Below, piece by piece: positions 23,786 to 36,571 of a stretch of DNA of 64,000 nt. Numbering within the stretch: position 1 is the first letter of the stretch; each line of letters begins with the position of its first letter. A model generated the notes under the pieces. That model had not been told where the DNA came from and made no database searches. It saw only the letters and a list, made by a program, of their open reading frames with translations. The translations under genes and the position numbers were made by a program. This DNA comes from Nephrocerus scutellatus (lineage: Eukaryota > Arthropoda > Insecta > Diptera > Pipunculidae), in the NCBI GenBank assembly GCA_947095585.1, contig OX352762.1, positions 27,442,669-27,506,668 on the forward strand. The letters run 5' to 3'.

Positions 23786-24153
23786 TTATTGTTGAACGAT
23801 AATGGTGAATTCTTTTTCTGCGGCAATTAAATACTCGAAATTTCGTGTTTTTATACGCAAAAATATTAAATCATCGGATGCGTCAAGGTCGCGAATAGCG
23901 CTCCTAGCAGCTCCCACTAACTTTCCTGCTATATTTTTAACAATTCCCTGAGTTGTGGTATTCTCATAGGACGAGTGCAAGCTTATTCCTAGTTTATTAC
24001 TAGAGACGACATACCCAGAGGCATTCTTCATTACGCGCTCCACCATGGTTTCGTTGTTTTGCATTATTTCTTCCAATTGGGTTGTCTAAAAGGATTCATT
24101 TATTGTAAATAAATGTCTTGCATCGATATACGTGATAACTAATCACTTACCAT
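23786..24153 (-). CDS. Roadblock/LC7-type dynein light chain paralog, two exons
   Basis: Exon 1 is just ATG (24153-24151), followed by a good GTAAGT donor. A 65-bp intron (24150-24086) ends in TTTTAG, and exon 2 runs 24085-23786. The joined product has 100 residues and begins M-TTQLEEIMQNNE. The light-chain core is visible as ASGYVVSSNKLGISLHSSYENTT, IAGKLVGAARSAIRDLDASDD and LIFLRIKTRNFEYLIAAEKEFTIIVQQ. The intron after the start codon is exactly where the canonical gene at 8622 has one, while the second canonical intron is absent. The C-terminus stops at VQQ instead of IQNPTD. It is a diverged paralog with intact frame, so probably functional, perhaps with tissue-restricted expression. Confidence 0.87.
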
Positions 24154-25869
24154 GACTTGAGTACCAAAAATGTACGAAAAGGAAATTGATAGTATTTTTA
24201 TTTGTTTTTGAAGAAATATTATGAAAACTTCAAAATATTTTTAAAATTTAAATTAAAATTTAAGGTAACTGTAAAGTTCCAAAGTAGCACGTGGTCAATC
24301 CACCAGTAAAAGTTCAACATAATGTTATTATTAGCTTTTAACGTTTTTTTAATGCAAGCGCTTACGTCCATCAACTATTATCATGAGTTTCTGCTTCATC
24401 ATCTACGACTCGAAAAACGACGTTCAGATTTGAGGTCTCGCTAAAAATCTCTCCACCCATCCGCCAATGCCAGTTCCACAGCTAACCTCCGAGGCTTCAG
24501 GTTCCACTTACAGTTTTCAGATACGAGTGTAAACATAGAGTGCGTTTTATTTTCCAGGTTTCAGGTCGATTTTGTTTTGCCGTCAGTTCATACTTGCGAC
24601 CCGTGTAAAATGGTCGACATCAGTTTGTTATGGGGCATCTAATCCCGTAACAACCTGTATAAGTTATGAGTATTAAAACATTTCATTTAAATAAGAGATA
24701 AAGCAAATTCTGGGTGACAATGTATCCAACGTATGCCAGAAAAGATTGATGCAGTGAAATAGTGTGTTGGTAAATGGCCGTTTACAAGAGTTGTAAATCT
24801 CTGTAAAAACTTCTCAGAAAAGATTTGCTTTTTTATCCGTATATGTCAATTGAGCTACAGGAGAATTGCCATAAACAGCCCAAAATCATTAGGAGCTACG
24901 AAGCACATATCGACTTGGTTGGCTTTGTTGATAACCAGAATAGCTGCTATGGCTAAAGTGCGTTTTAGGAGCCAACGGGTTAGGGCTTTCGGACACCTCC
25001 CTTCTGAAAGACTTCGAAAACCGTCATCTTTTTTGGTGGAAATGCCACCTTAAGTGGCCAAAGTTTTGAGCTATTTTGGAAAATGCATTTTTCTAAGTGG
25101 TTTGATGGATGTTAGGGGGTTAATTGGTATCATATAAAATAATACCTTCCATCTTATAAAAAATTTGGTTTAAATCCAACCCCCCTCGACAGAGTTAGAG
25201 CCAAAAAATGACTTTCTCATTGAAGTTCAGGATGGGGCGTGTTTAAAAGAGGGCGGACCAAAATATTGGTATCAATATCAGTAAAAATCCCTTAAAACTT
25301 TAAAACACATATTTGCCGCTTCTATTGTAACAGTTACTGGTAATCACTATCGTAACATATTGGAACACTTTCTTGTTCTCAGATTGAATCAATTGGGCCT
25401 ACATCATATGTGGTTCCAACAATTACACCAGAAGTCTGCGAGAATGTTATGAAAAATATGCTTGGTATACATATTACTTACAATCTGGAATCAAACATAG
25501 GGGGGCATTTTTGGTTGGGGTGGACTGGCAGTCGATATTAGTGTCGAACCTATTTTTTTTTTTTGATCGCCGTGATGAGTAGTGTTTTATAGAATTGTGC
25601 GGGTGATCGGTTGTTGTTGGTGGGCGGAGACTTCAGATGTTCATGGTCGCTGAGATCAATAGTGTTGGTAGGACAACCCTAGGGATTAGTAGTGTCGTTG
25701 GTGGGAGGTGTGACCGATATTAATGTTGATTCTAAAGTTTTCGGGTCGCTTTTTTATTTTTAGTGCTTCTTTAAAATCGACAAAACTTGAAATTGTAAAA
25801 AACAACACAAACAATTTAATTATAACCAAATTGTTTCATTCATTCAAAGATCAATACATGTCATTATTA
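24154..25869. other. Intergenic DNA with transposase scraps
   Basis: No host gene is seen. At about 25395-25450 the plus strand reads LGLHHMWFQQLHQKSARML, a scrap resembling the mariner-like WFQQDGAT catalytic region with the Asp lost. A GT-rich block (GTGTTGGT, GTCGTTGGTGGG) spans about 25560-25720. Confidence 0.4.
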
Positions 25870-26560
25870 TTTGAAAATGATTTCAGTTTAGGCATACGGC
25901 CACCGAGGTTTTCCTTTACGGAACGCATTCTGGGCGACCACTTTTTCGAACACTGCTGGCCGTATGTCACAATTAACATACAATGTTGGCCTCAAAGACG
26001 TCACTTGTTGGTGATTTATCAGCATAGCTCACGTGGCCCTACAGCAAATAATCGAGAGTTTCCAAATAGCACCTTGAAGGCCAATAATCACGTACAACTT
26101 ATCACCAAATTTTGGTTTTTAAAGTCGGAGGTTGCCGTGGCCGTATGGCACGTATCTCTATCCTGTTGAAATGACATCTCGTTCGGATTATGTCATCCAT
26201 ATTTTCAATCAAAAAATCATTGATGATGGTGCGGTTACGATCTCTATTGACTATAACGCGTGCTCCGGCCTCATTTTTAATGAAATAAGGTCCTATGATG
26301 CCACCAGCGTGTAAACCGCACCAAACGGTGAATTTTTCTTTACGTAACGGAGTCTGTAGGGTTTTTTTTTTATCAATGATTAGGTGTGCCATAAAAATCA
26401 CCAAGTCGTCCATAATTTTCGCGAACCGACTGATTTTATTCATGATGATTTGCTAGAATATGCTGATAAAAATATCGAAAAACCCTTTACTGGAGATATG
26501 CCGAAATAATACTCGTTGTGAGTATTTTGAAGACTTCACCGTGGGTGATTTGATATCAGG
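25870..26560 (-). mobile_element. Tc1/mariner-superfamily transposase remnant
   Basis: On the minus strand, 26443-26102 reads KEKFTVWCGLHAGGIIGPYFIKNEAGARVIVNRDRNRTIINDFLIENMDDI. This is the segment just before the second catalytic Asp in insect mariner-like transposases. Downstream (26100-25870) YADKSPTSDVFEANIV in another frame resembles the C-terminal tail. The middle catalytic part is lost and the frames are broken. Confidence 0.7.
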
Positions 26561-26708
26561 TGAATCGAAATGACCTGAGACCCTTTATAACAGCATGAGT
26601 CCAGCTATGGCTATTGCTAGGAACTTACACAAATAATGTGTTGCGACTCCGGAAATGACTTTGGAATACATCATCGGGAAGACGTGCAATTACCTGGAAA
26701 TATCCTAT

Positions 26709-28770
26709 CAGCCCTATCGGAAATTCCGCTCCAGTTCGATTTCTTCCTTCGCTCGGAAGATTCCAAACGGATATTTTGTCATTGAAAATTCCGATTAATT
26801 TTCGAAATTCGAATTCCGTTGCAATCGAAATCAGCAGTTCCATCGGAATGTCATTTTATTCGATATTTAGTCCACTAGAAATTTGTAGCGGAATTGTTTT
26901 TAGTTTTCAACTGTTTAGTTTCGGTAAACACGAAAACAATTAATAAGGCACAATTTGAGAAAATTGGAGCCTTCTTTCGGAAAATACCTTTATTGCCACA
27001 GGATTTTCCGAAAGGTGGAAAGAATTTTTAGAAGAGCTACATAAAATCTAGCTCAAAATAAAAAAAAAGAGATAAACTCGACTGGAGCTGGAAACCAAAT
27101 GAGGTTGTTGAATTATTGAAAATTTAAATTAAAGTTAAAAAGGATTTGAACTTAAATATTAAAAAATTATAAAGAGGTAAAGATGTGTCTGTTTCTTGAT
27201 TATCAAAATTAAAAAATATATATATACTTTTAGGTATAGATAACATGTATGACCTTGCAAAAGAAAATTGAAAGGAGAGAAAACGCCACCACAAAGGTAC
27301 CGAGGAATTGACACAAGAAAAAATTAAAATCAAAAAATAAATTCTCGATATTCAACATTCTTTGATTTAAGGCTGCAAATCAGCCACTTTAAGTTTCATT
27401 TCTATTTTATTTTGTCTTAGTACACTTCATGTTTAAAGGCTGCGAATCGCCACTTTAAGTTTACGTTCTATTTTTTTTTACTTTATACCTTCCATGTTTA
27501 AAAAGGCTGTGAATAAATATAAATATTTTAAATTTAGTTTTTTATAATTATTGGTTTTTATTTACTTTAAAGAATTCTTCGTGCTTCATTTAGCACACTT
27601 GAATAGAACTAGTTTTCTTCATAGTATTCGTAGTTAAATACTGCATGTTCGTATTGTTCGGTTTCATGCTTTTGGACCTTAAAATAGATAAAAATGTTGT
27701 GCAAAGCACAGCACACGTTTACTAATTGTACAGCCTCTTTGGGACCGTAATGCAAATGCCTTGCACCCAGCAAACATGGAAACCTATTTTTTAACGGTCC
27801 AATCGTGCGTTCCACGACATTTCAAGCTTATCCGTGGGCTTTTTTAAATTTAGATTCCGGGCTTTATTCCTCAGGAGAACGGAATGGTGTTAATAACCAT
27901 GGCTCCAAGGGATATCCAGCATCTCCTGAAATTTATACATGAATTTACAAACTTTTTTTACTGCATGCATGTAATATATCTAATATAAAGTTATTCCTTG
28001 CTGGTATCGGTCATGGAAAGACTGTCGCACGTCGCTCAAATTCCATACGTACGAGTCGTGGTTGGATCCGGCATATCGTGCATCAACGCCCCGAATACGC
28101 ATCATGTAGTCGCAAATCTAAAGATAAACGGTATTTCTTAATCCTAATTGTTGTTTTTACGTTAGATACTTACAACATTGCATTTAAACTATAAAATTCC
28201 TATCTGTTTAGATAAAGGTGTTTATCTTTATAAGGGGCAATATTTTTATATACATTCCATCCACACATAAAAGTATACTTCGCCAAAAAGCACAGAGCCT
28301 TTCTTTGGGTTCAAATCCAAAAGATTTTTGGCTTGGTGGAATGTCTCTTTTAAGCTGCTGCAACACATATGCAAATGCCACCTTGTTTAAGCGAAAGTTA
28401 CACTACATCCGGTAAATCATTAGGATCAAACCGGCATCTTAATAGCCTACGCTCTCTTCTGAAAATCCGTATGCTTGTTGCATTTTCCTCACACTCACGC
28501 TCATGTACATAAAATAATGCAATTGAATCCATTTACCTAAATAATTCACTTGGTTTCACGAAAAACGTAAAAACGAATAAATATTTTCATTTATGAATTA
28601 ATTTTAGATCTTTTTGACATAGCACAGCTGATTTCGAAATCATGGAAATAATATTACCATTCCACAATTTTATTTCTTATTATTTTCGCATTTCCCGATG
28701 CGAATGACAATTCCGCTGTAACTTTTTCTCCGTTCAAATTCCGTTCCGCTCGAAATTCCCGATAGGGCTG
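26709..28770 (-). mobile_element. PIF/Harbinger element with both TIRs
   Basis: The ends are inverted repeats beginning CAGCCCTATCGG (26709-26720) and ending CCGATAGGGCTG (28759-28770). They are flanked by a 3-bp TAT on each side (26706-26708 and 28771-28773), which fits a 3-bp target duplication. The body holds a decayed HARBI1-like transposase on the minus strand. The element is about 2.06 kb and looks nearly full-length, though its gene is inactive. Confidence 0.8.
27609..28480 (-). pseudogene. HARBI1-like (Harbinger) transposase, decayed
   Basis: Read 5' to 3' on the minus strand, an N-terminal part (about 28480-28270) shows EERRRLLRCRFDPNDLPD, then a KRHSTKPKIF/ERLCAFL-type stretch. The DDE core (about 28110-28010) shows RIRGVDARYAGSNHDSYVW. 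After a probable short intron (acceptor CAG at about 27937), the text resumes with GDAGYPLEPWLLTPF. The end (27815-27609) reads ERTIGPLKNRFPCLLGARHLHY and VNVCCALHNIFIYF. Stops in the N-terminal part and between the core and the end show it is a pseudogene. Harbinger transposases cut and paste their element with a separate Myb-like partner, which is not visible here. Confidence 0.8.
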
Positions 28771-28784
28771 TATATCTATAACTG

Positions 28785-29078
28785 CGTTTCCATGAAACTG
28801 AGTTGAGTTGGATTGGGTTGAAATTTATTTTCGTTAAATCCAGAATGGCGTCACGCGTTTCCATGTAATCAGGTTGAAACAGAGTTGAAATTTTGACAAA
28901 ATAATACAAAATCCGACGTCTACTTACAAAATAATAAAAATCGCCATTTTTAATTTCAACTCTACTCAACCCAGGTATTTTCGTTGAGTTCAAACTGAGT
29001 TTAACGAAAACTCAACTCAACCCTGTTTCTATGAGCGCTAACACAGGTTCAACGTGGGTTTTACCCTCCATGGAAACG
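28785..29078. mobile_element. Small inverted-repeat element (MITE) next to Harbinger
   Basis: The ends CGTTTCCATG (28785-28794) and CATGGAAACG (29069-29078) are exact inverted repeats. Inside each end are ACTGAGTTGAGTTGG/ACTCAACTCAACCC sequences that also pair. It is about 294 bp with no coding capacity. The target duplication is not resolved. Confidence 0.65.
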
Positions 29079-32000
29079 AGATATATATGTAAAGCGGCCC
29101 CGACACGTTACTGCATTCCTTACATCATCGTAAAGGTGTATTTTAGTACACAGGTATGTATGCGTCTCACTTACAGTGACTGAAGCATGCAGTAAGCAAA
29201 ATCCAAATGATTTGGATTTGTTGTTGTTTGGTTTGGATGGAATAAAATTTGGAATAAAAATGAAAGAAAAAAGTTTAATTGTAATTTTTACAATGAAAAA
29301 TTTGTAATTTTCTTCTCTGATTTCCTTTATCGTTTTTTTTTCTTGGCCTTTTCTGTTGATGCTTGTTGTTTAATTTTTAGTTTATTAATTACATTTATTT
29401 TATAATTATGTATAATGTTCATTCATTCATATTGTGTTTTTTGGGTTTTTTCTCCCAATTGTTTTACTTCTCGACTATATGCCGAGTTTATATGTTTGTT
29501 TGTTTTAATTGTAAATGTGTAATTTTTTGTTTTTTGTTTGTTTCATATATATATCATTTTGAACGCAAGTAAATTATTTTTGTTAAATTTTAATGTTGAA
29601 ATGTTTGTTAAATTTTTTTAAAATAATTTTTAATATTTTAATAGATATTTATTTGTTGGATATTTTGTTATTGGTTTTATAGTATACATGACGGGGCGGG
29701 TATTGGTTATTTTTTATTATAATAATTAGTTATAAATTTGCGTCTTTTATAATCCGAAACGGATTTTTGGGAATTTATATTTAATTGATTAAACTTTAAT
29801 TTTTTCAAACATAAAATTTTATTATTAATGTTTATGTATATATATTCATATTTTAATAAAAGAATTAATTTTGTTATTATAATTGAATGAATTAGACGAT
29901 TAATTTGTTATAAGAATTAAAAGTATTTACCAACTTTATTTTTAATTGTTGCTTTTTGTTAAGAGACAAAGTACATATTTGAATTGTTAATTATTATAGT
30001 AATAGTAATTACTGCTTACAGCAAAGTAATTTGTTTTTTATGTGTTTGTTCTATTTTTATTTTTTGTATTAATGTGTTTACGTTTTATTCCATTTTTTAA
30101 ACTTTTTTTAATGTAACATAAAATTGTGAGTGTGTGTTGGGTGTGTCTGTCTGACTGTGTATATGTGATGGTGGTAATGTTTAATAATATTTCTTATAAA
30201 TACATTATATTTTCGCAGATGTATATGAAATATATTATTGTTTTAATATTTTTTGTGGGTGTGTTTCTGTTAATGGTTTAAAGTTAATATTATAATAAAT
30301 ATATTTATGATACTTTTACGTTTTATTTTGATACTCATACACATATATACGAGAGACTTACCAAAGTTTACTAGGATGGATCAACTAAACATAAATCAAA
30401 TATCAGTTCCCTATATTCCCTCGATCTATTATTTAAAATTTTAAGGAAAAAAAAACTATAGTAAAATTAAGAATTAAGAAGTAGTTAAGTGTGGCGTCAG
30501 TCAACATCTACATGTTCGAATTTTGACGTCAACTAGTAACCAAAGTAAAAAATTCAAAAAATTGCATCAACGATTCCGAACAAAGTATGAATGACGAATT
30601 TGTGTAGGTGGACCGACCTAATTCCTTTGGAATTAGAATACAAGATAATATCTGCTCTCAAGGGTTTGCAATGTTCTGAATAACAATAAATAAAATACAA
30701 GGTTTTCTTTTCCACATTATTTTCTTAAATAATTTAATGGAAAGTCTAAAGTACCTTTAAAAAAATCGTTACCACTTAACTACCGTACCAAGAACTTCCC
30801 TGCTACTACTTAAATAATAACAACGCGCCAACAAATTAGTCCAGGATAATAACTACCTAACTAATGCCGTGTGATCTCTTAAAAAAATTTAACTTTAGGG
30901 GAATGGTCTTTAGTTCTAATAATTGAGGATGTAACCTTGGTGAAGATCGAAATTAAAAAAAAATTTAGTTTGAAAGCTGTCAAATAATGAAAATGAAAAT
31001 TTGAGGGTAAGCTCGAAAGCGCTAGTTAATAAGTGTCAGGCATGTGATTGTTCATTGTTAGTTTTTCCAAAGAAAACTCAGTAAAACAAAGTTGCCAAAA
31101 TGGTTACAGAAACCACTAAAACTACGACTGAATCGATACCATACGATATGACTCGACGACTCGTCCAGCCACGATCCACTATTGCTATTTAGACGAAAAT
31201 ATAACAAAATGCAATTACTGTTGCATATTGCCATGTTGTCTCTTCTTCCCAAACAACATTGCGCGATTCCTATAGGATATATACCAAATAGTGAAGGAAT
31301 GTATGCGTCATCGGTATTAATTTTATAATTTTATTGCAAGAGTTCCCTCCCCTGTTTTGTTTTTTCTGTATTTTTACACCTGTATATAAGTTGTTGTATA
31401 GGTTATTTCTAATGTGAACTCACAGTTTCCTAAGCTGTGTTTTGAGGTTTTTAGAGTCTAGAGGAAAAAGAGTAACAATTTTTTCAACGTTTCTCAGAGA
31501 AAGAATTCCACATAAGAATTAAGTAAACTTTTGATAGTCCCCTCGTAAATAACTATTTTAAATTTGTTTTCTGCATTTTTAAATGTATCCTAACTTTATT
31601 TACCTTTGCTTTTGTAAAGTTATAATAATTGTTATTAAATATTTCGTTTCTTTATCTTTTTAATTGTATGCATGTAATTGGCAAAAATATGTTTTCTTTT
31701 TGATTTATGTTATCGTATTTTATTGTGATTTTGTTTTTTCTTGCATGAATATGTGCCCTCCAATTAGTTCGTTTTGTAATTACGAATTTTGTTGCAACTA
31801 ATTGCAACTCTATATAAATCTCATTGTTGTCATTTCTTGTTTAATTTTATAAATTAATAATAATAATAAGATATATATATATATATGATTTGTTTATGAT
31901 AATAGTAATAATAATAAGTAATAAATAAATTTGTATTAATGTCAAAGATGTTGTTAAAAATTGTTTTTTGTTTTTTCTTGTTTGTTTGCTGTGGTTGGTT

Positions 32001-32985
32001 GGTTGGTTGCTGTTGTTATTGTTTGTTGTTGTTTTTCTGATCTTTGTTGTTAAGTATTAGAGAAACTGCACAGGCAGAAATGGTAATTTACCGACGTGAA
32101 GCGAAGGATTTGCAGGTCTGTAAATAGGTAGTAAAATGATGAAAAATGTTATGTTTTCGTTATCTTGTATTTTTGTTTTGTTTTTAAATAATAATTTTGG
32201 TTGTATTAACCCAGATAATGTTACAGATTTCCTTGCTGTGTGGTTGGATAATTGTTATCCTTTTGATGACCAATTGTGAGTTGACGCCTAATTTTGTTTT
32301 AACTTTATACACATTTAATTGAAAGATTTAGAAAAATATGTCGGCCTAAAAATGCATTTAAATATGTATGAAGAGAGCTGGCGCAGGAACTAGGCCCTAG
32401 TATGCTTTCGTGGTTCGTAAGTGGGAAATTTTAAAGCGAAGGTGAATACCAGAACGTCGTTTGTAAAGACCATGAGTTTTGAAAAGCGCTATGTACTTTA
32501 AAAAAAGTGTAAAAAAACTCTGTCTGGATATACTTAGATATGTGTGATGCAGGTAAACGAAAGGCTTTGATTTTTATTCCAAGCCAAAATATCCTGGCGT
32601 CTGTGTGTTCACCGATGGAAACCGTATTAAAATAATCCTACCGGCGGAATCAGTACTTGTATATTGTTTTCGAAACTGCCACTGACGAAGTCTTAAGAAC
32701 GTTAGTAAAAATTCCTATAATTCCATTTGCAGTAGTTTGAACACCGATCAGATGAGTAAGTTAACAAAATAAATGTTGACTGATTTGAAAGGTTATCAGG
32801 TATCTGATTCGAGTCTTCGAGAAAAATGGGCAAAATCAATATCATCGGAATTGGTTGTTACCACATAAGACTTGTAAAGTGTGGGCAATCTTCTGGTTTG
32901 TTTTTAAATCATAGGCTATGGCAACTTTTTTTTTTTTTTGAAAGATTTGCTTGAAATTTGACGGCTCGTCAGTCTGATATTCCGC
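29079..32985. other. Long T-rich stretch without a recognised gene
   Basis: Nearly 4 kb with a marked excess of T over A on the plus strand, and runs such as TTTTTGTTTTTTGTTTG. Simple repeats are (AATA)n and (AT)n at about 31855-31925 and (GGTT)n at about 31993-32010. The strand skew would fit introns or a long 3' UTR transcribed from the minus strand, but no exon could be supported. Confidence 0.4.
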
Positions 32986-34330
32986 GGCACGAAACAATCA
33001 TGTTTTCGCTTGAGGAGCGTTTCGAAATATTGAAATAGTATATTACATAACGAGCGAGGAAAGTGGAGTTTATCGTGCGAGTTAGAAGCTTGAAGCACGA
33101 GGGGATAGCCGAGTGCGGCAATCTAAAGAGCACGATGAATACACTTCTGCTATTTTTCACACGACTAAACCCGGTTTTTCTGCTGAACCGGTTATGCGCA
33201 ATGCAAAATTACTCTGGGAATTTGTGTTCGCTATGACTGCAGTAAATAACAAAAGTATTTTATATGTTAACTCACTAGGGTGTATAACGGCAACTTTCGA
33301 AGCTAGGTTATAATGTATGAAATAGTCACTTTTGTCTATGGGCGTGTATGAGCCGAATCCATGTGAATTTTGAAAAGAAATATGGGTCGTGAAAGCGCCA
33401 GGCGGAACCGCTTTAGTGAAAATGGTGAAAAAAGTTCATGAGAAAGGCTGTACATTTAATAACAGAAGTGGTCTCCGAGCTCGAATAGTGCGCACGCCCA
33501 AGACAATATTGCGGCTGTGGCCCATGGTGTGGGACAGAATCCATCAACTTCAACTCGACGCCGATCGCAGCAACTGGCCATTAGTTGTCGCACCAACCTG
33601 AGGAGAATACTGCACAAAGACCTTGGATTATTTGCCCACAATGTCCAGATGACTCAGGAGTGTAAAGATAAAGACCATCTGCTTCGATATCAGTTCTCTG
33701 CGTGGCCATAAATGTCGAATTTTGAGGGCAATGTAAACAAGCAGAACTGGCAGATATGGGGTTCGGAACAGTAGCCCGTAATCGTAGAGAAGCCAACGCA
33801 TCCAGCAAGAGTAACAGTTTGGTATGGATTTTGGAGTGGGTACGTTTTTCTTCGAATATGCCGTTACATATTTATGCTGACCAACTTTTTATGGCCTCAA
33901 TCGACGTTATGAATGAGGACCGCGCTTGGTTTCAATAAGATGGCGCTACATGCCAACTGAAAATCGATCTCTTGCGCAACCGAATAATCGGCCGTTGTAT
34001 GGAAAACCAACCACCGACAGCGGATCGGAATTAATAGGTCATCCGCTGTATAGTCCTGATTTGGCACGAAATGACTTATTTTTACTCCCGCAAAACAAAA
34101 ATAAATTGTGAGGTCAACGTTTTCGACACCTGAACAAGCGGTTGATGAGTTCAAAACGCAAGTTTTGGAGGGACCTCAATCGGAGTGAAAAAATTGCTTC
34201 AAACACATCCAAAAGTGTATTGATCTTCATGGAGAGTATTTTGAAAAACAAAAAAGCCATTTTCGATAAATAAAAATATGTTTTTGTTCTTTTATCCCGA
34301 AATATAAAAGCTCTAGCAGCTCCAGGTCTC
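32986..34330 (+). mobile_element. Tc1/mariner-superfamily element, broken transposase
   Basis: Fragments in order on the plus strand are MFSLEERFEILK (32999), TNLRRILHKDLGLFAHNVQMTQ (about 33590-33660), NKQNWQIWGSE (33735), ARVTVWYGFWSGYVFL (about 33800) and ASIDVMNEDRAWFQ followed by a stop and DGATCQL (about 33930). LYSPDL and LFLLPQNKNKL follow (about 34040-34110), then a decayed C-terminus up to about 34300. This is the standard order for an insect mariner-like transposase. At least five frameshifts or stops make it inactive. Clear TIRs were not found. Confidence 0.72.
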
Positions 34331-35282
34331 TTAAACCTATTGCTGAGTTGACGATTCTTGGTGCAGTGTGTGAAACACTGGAACCCTTTCGGTGCATAGA
34401 ACTGATCGTCGTAAAAAAGGTCTAAAAATTACTCGGTGGGCAATGTTTCGAATCAACATGTAACAGCACATTTCGTATCTAGCTCCACGCTACCAGATTG
34501 CGCGTTGTACCGCCTATTCTTTTAAGAGTCGTAAAAATGAAGATAAAAAAGCGTACACAAATTAAGTGACCATGAGAAAACTTTATATTGAGTAAATTCG
34601 TAATAAGCAGTAACTTCCGAGGTTTAAAGGGATAAATTAGGGAGGAACTGGTGAACACTGTACCACACACTGGATAAAGAGGAGCTTGCCTTTGTATTTG
34701 TATGTGTAACAAGTTCTTGAATGTAGTTTACTACTGAAAATGTTTGGAAATTTTGATTGAAAAAAAAGAAGCAACAATTTCAACCTCAAAAAGCTCTGAT
34801 TGTAATCTGGTTGAAATTTAAGAAAACCCCCCGATTACAACTTTAGCTTTATGGCGAGAAATTTATTTATTACAAAGAAAACCCTTTTTTTGCTTTGAGT
34901 AAATACGAGTGATTTGGATTGTAATTGTATTTTCTGTTTATTTCTGACCGTGATTTGCACATCTCTTTATAGAAGGAATGAAAAAGAATTGTTTGAGAAT
35001 AAAAAAGCGATTGCACATAAGAACAACTCTCGTATACGATTGAAGGAACAAACTTATGGATCACCTTTCGGTCTAAATCACCAACAATCTGATTAAACTT
35101 CTAAGCGAATATTATATCATAAAACATAGAGAGAGGTTAAATAAATATGTAAGTGACTCAAGCCTTTTTAAAGGACAGTGATAAGGAATAATAGTCATGG
35201 TACATGATTGGGACAACTATGCGAATTAGAAAGTTAACTGCAATAAGTTTGTAAAATTAAATTAATTCAACTAAGAAAAAAC
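34331..35282. other. Intergenic DNA
   Basis: No gene recognised. Short open frames at 34479-34712 and 34870-35096 show no domain. Confidence 0.4.
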
Positions 35283-36300
35283 AACCCATAAAAATTAAAA
35301 TTTTTCATCTAAATTCTCTAATCGCAGATATTGATATGGGAGCCCCTCAATCCTGGGTCAATTTTTTTTTTGATTGTAGGAGAAAATCATCGAAAGAGAC
35401 ATTTCACATCAGATGTTAAAATTGAAAATGCTCAGATCATTTTATTCTAAGCGTGCTCTAACGCTCATACTCTGAGCAAATATGAAACACGAGCATTTAT
35501 CTTGAGAACTCTTTCACTGCTCTGAACTAATTTATGAAAACGCGAAATGACAGAATATTGTGAAAACTTGTTGTTCTATCTGTAAGGTGATATCGACAAC
35601 AAAAAACGACATCAATAAAAATACAATGCAGTAAATAAGTAAAAGTTGAATTAAGCATAAAACATTTATGTCTCGTTGCATTTCTCTCTCTCCACATCTA
35701 AAACCAAGCAGCGCAGCCGACTGCGCAGCACACACCGCACACAGTCATTAAATTGCGACGGTATCTGATGATATTTAAAAAAATTTATAAGGGCCTTGCG
35801 GCCGAACCCGGGCCCGATCACTACCAAATTTTAGAAAAAGTATTGTTTATTGGGTATACACATGTGTTTGAATTTGAAAAAAATCGGTTAATTTTTATTT
35901 TAAATTTGTATGGGAGCCCCACGAACCCGGGGCCCGATCACTTCCAAATTTTAAAAGAAAGTATTGTCACCGGAAATACACATGTGTACAAAATTTCAGG
36001 AAAATCGGGCTTTAGGAAGTTCGTTAAAAATTGATAATTAAAAAAAAAATTGTATGGGAGCCCCCGACCCCGGGGCACGATCGCTTCAAAAATTTTACAA
36101 CACATTTTATACACATTTGTATAAAATTTTAAAAAAATCGGGTAAATTTTGTAAAATATTTGTATGGGAGCCCCGAGCCCCCCGACACCGAGGTCCGAGG
36201 GGCCTCAAATTTTAATAGAAACTATTGTCACCGGAAATATACATGTGTGCAAAATTTCAATAAAATCGGGCCATGGGAAGTGGGTGGAAATCATGATATC
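35283..36300 (+). mobile_element. TIR element of palindrome-centred sub-repeats, copy 2 (truncated)
   Basis: The left 40-bp terminal repeat (35283-35322) is identical to that of the copy at 20709, and the following 450 bp align closely. The unit array has at least four units, with the palindrome at 35858 and 35978 (exact), about 36111 (one mismatch) and 36239 (one mismatch), so periods of 120 to 133 bp. The right terminal repeat is missing; the copy ends within GCCATGGGAAGTGGGT at about 36285. Confidence 0.8.
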
Positions 36301-36571
36301 GTTCAATTACACCCCCTTGAGTTACGGGTAAGAAATCATTTTATCGTTTTAAATAAAAATGGCAGTGTATTTCGCCCGCGATTGCAGCATATCCTTTTAA
36401 AATATATATTTTTCCAACTGACATGTTTATAGTCTGAAATTCAAATGAAATATGATGCCCCAATAAATTTTCATACTTCTATTAGATCTAATAAATGAAC
36501 ATTTGTAACGAGGATTGATATTGAACTGAAACGAGTTACTTAAATATTTTGTATTGCTTTTATGAAAAATG

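Noticed and set aside
31100..31192. 30-codon ORF (MVTETTKTTTESIPYD..) with a good CAAAATGG start context
   Set aside because: Too short to support without conservation or transcript evidence; no neighbouring gene structure.
31058..31252. Possible membrane-protein exon on the minus strand (hydrophobic frames)
   Set aside because: Hydrophobic stretches occur in two frames with stops, as expected for T-rich DNA, and no splice sites join them.
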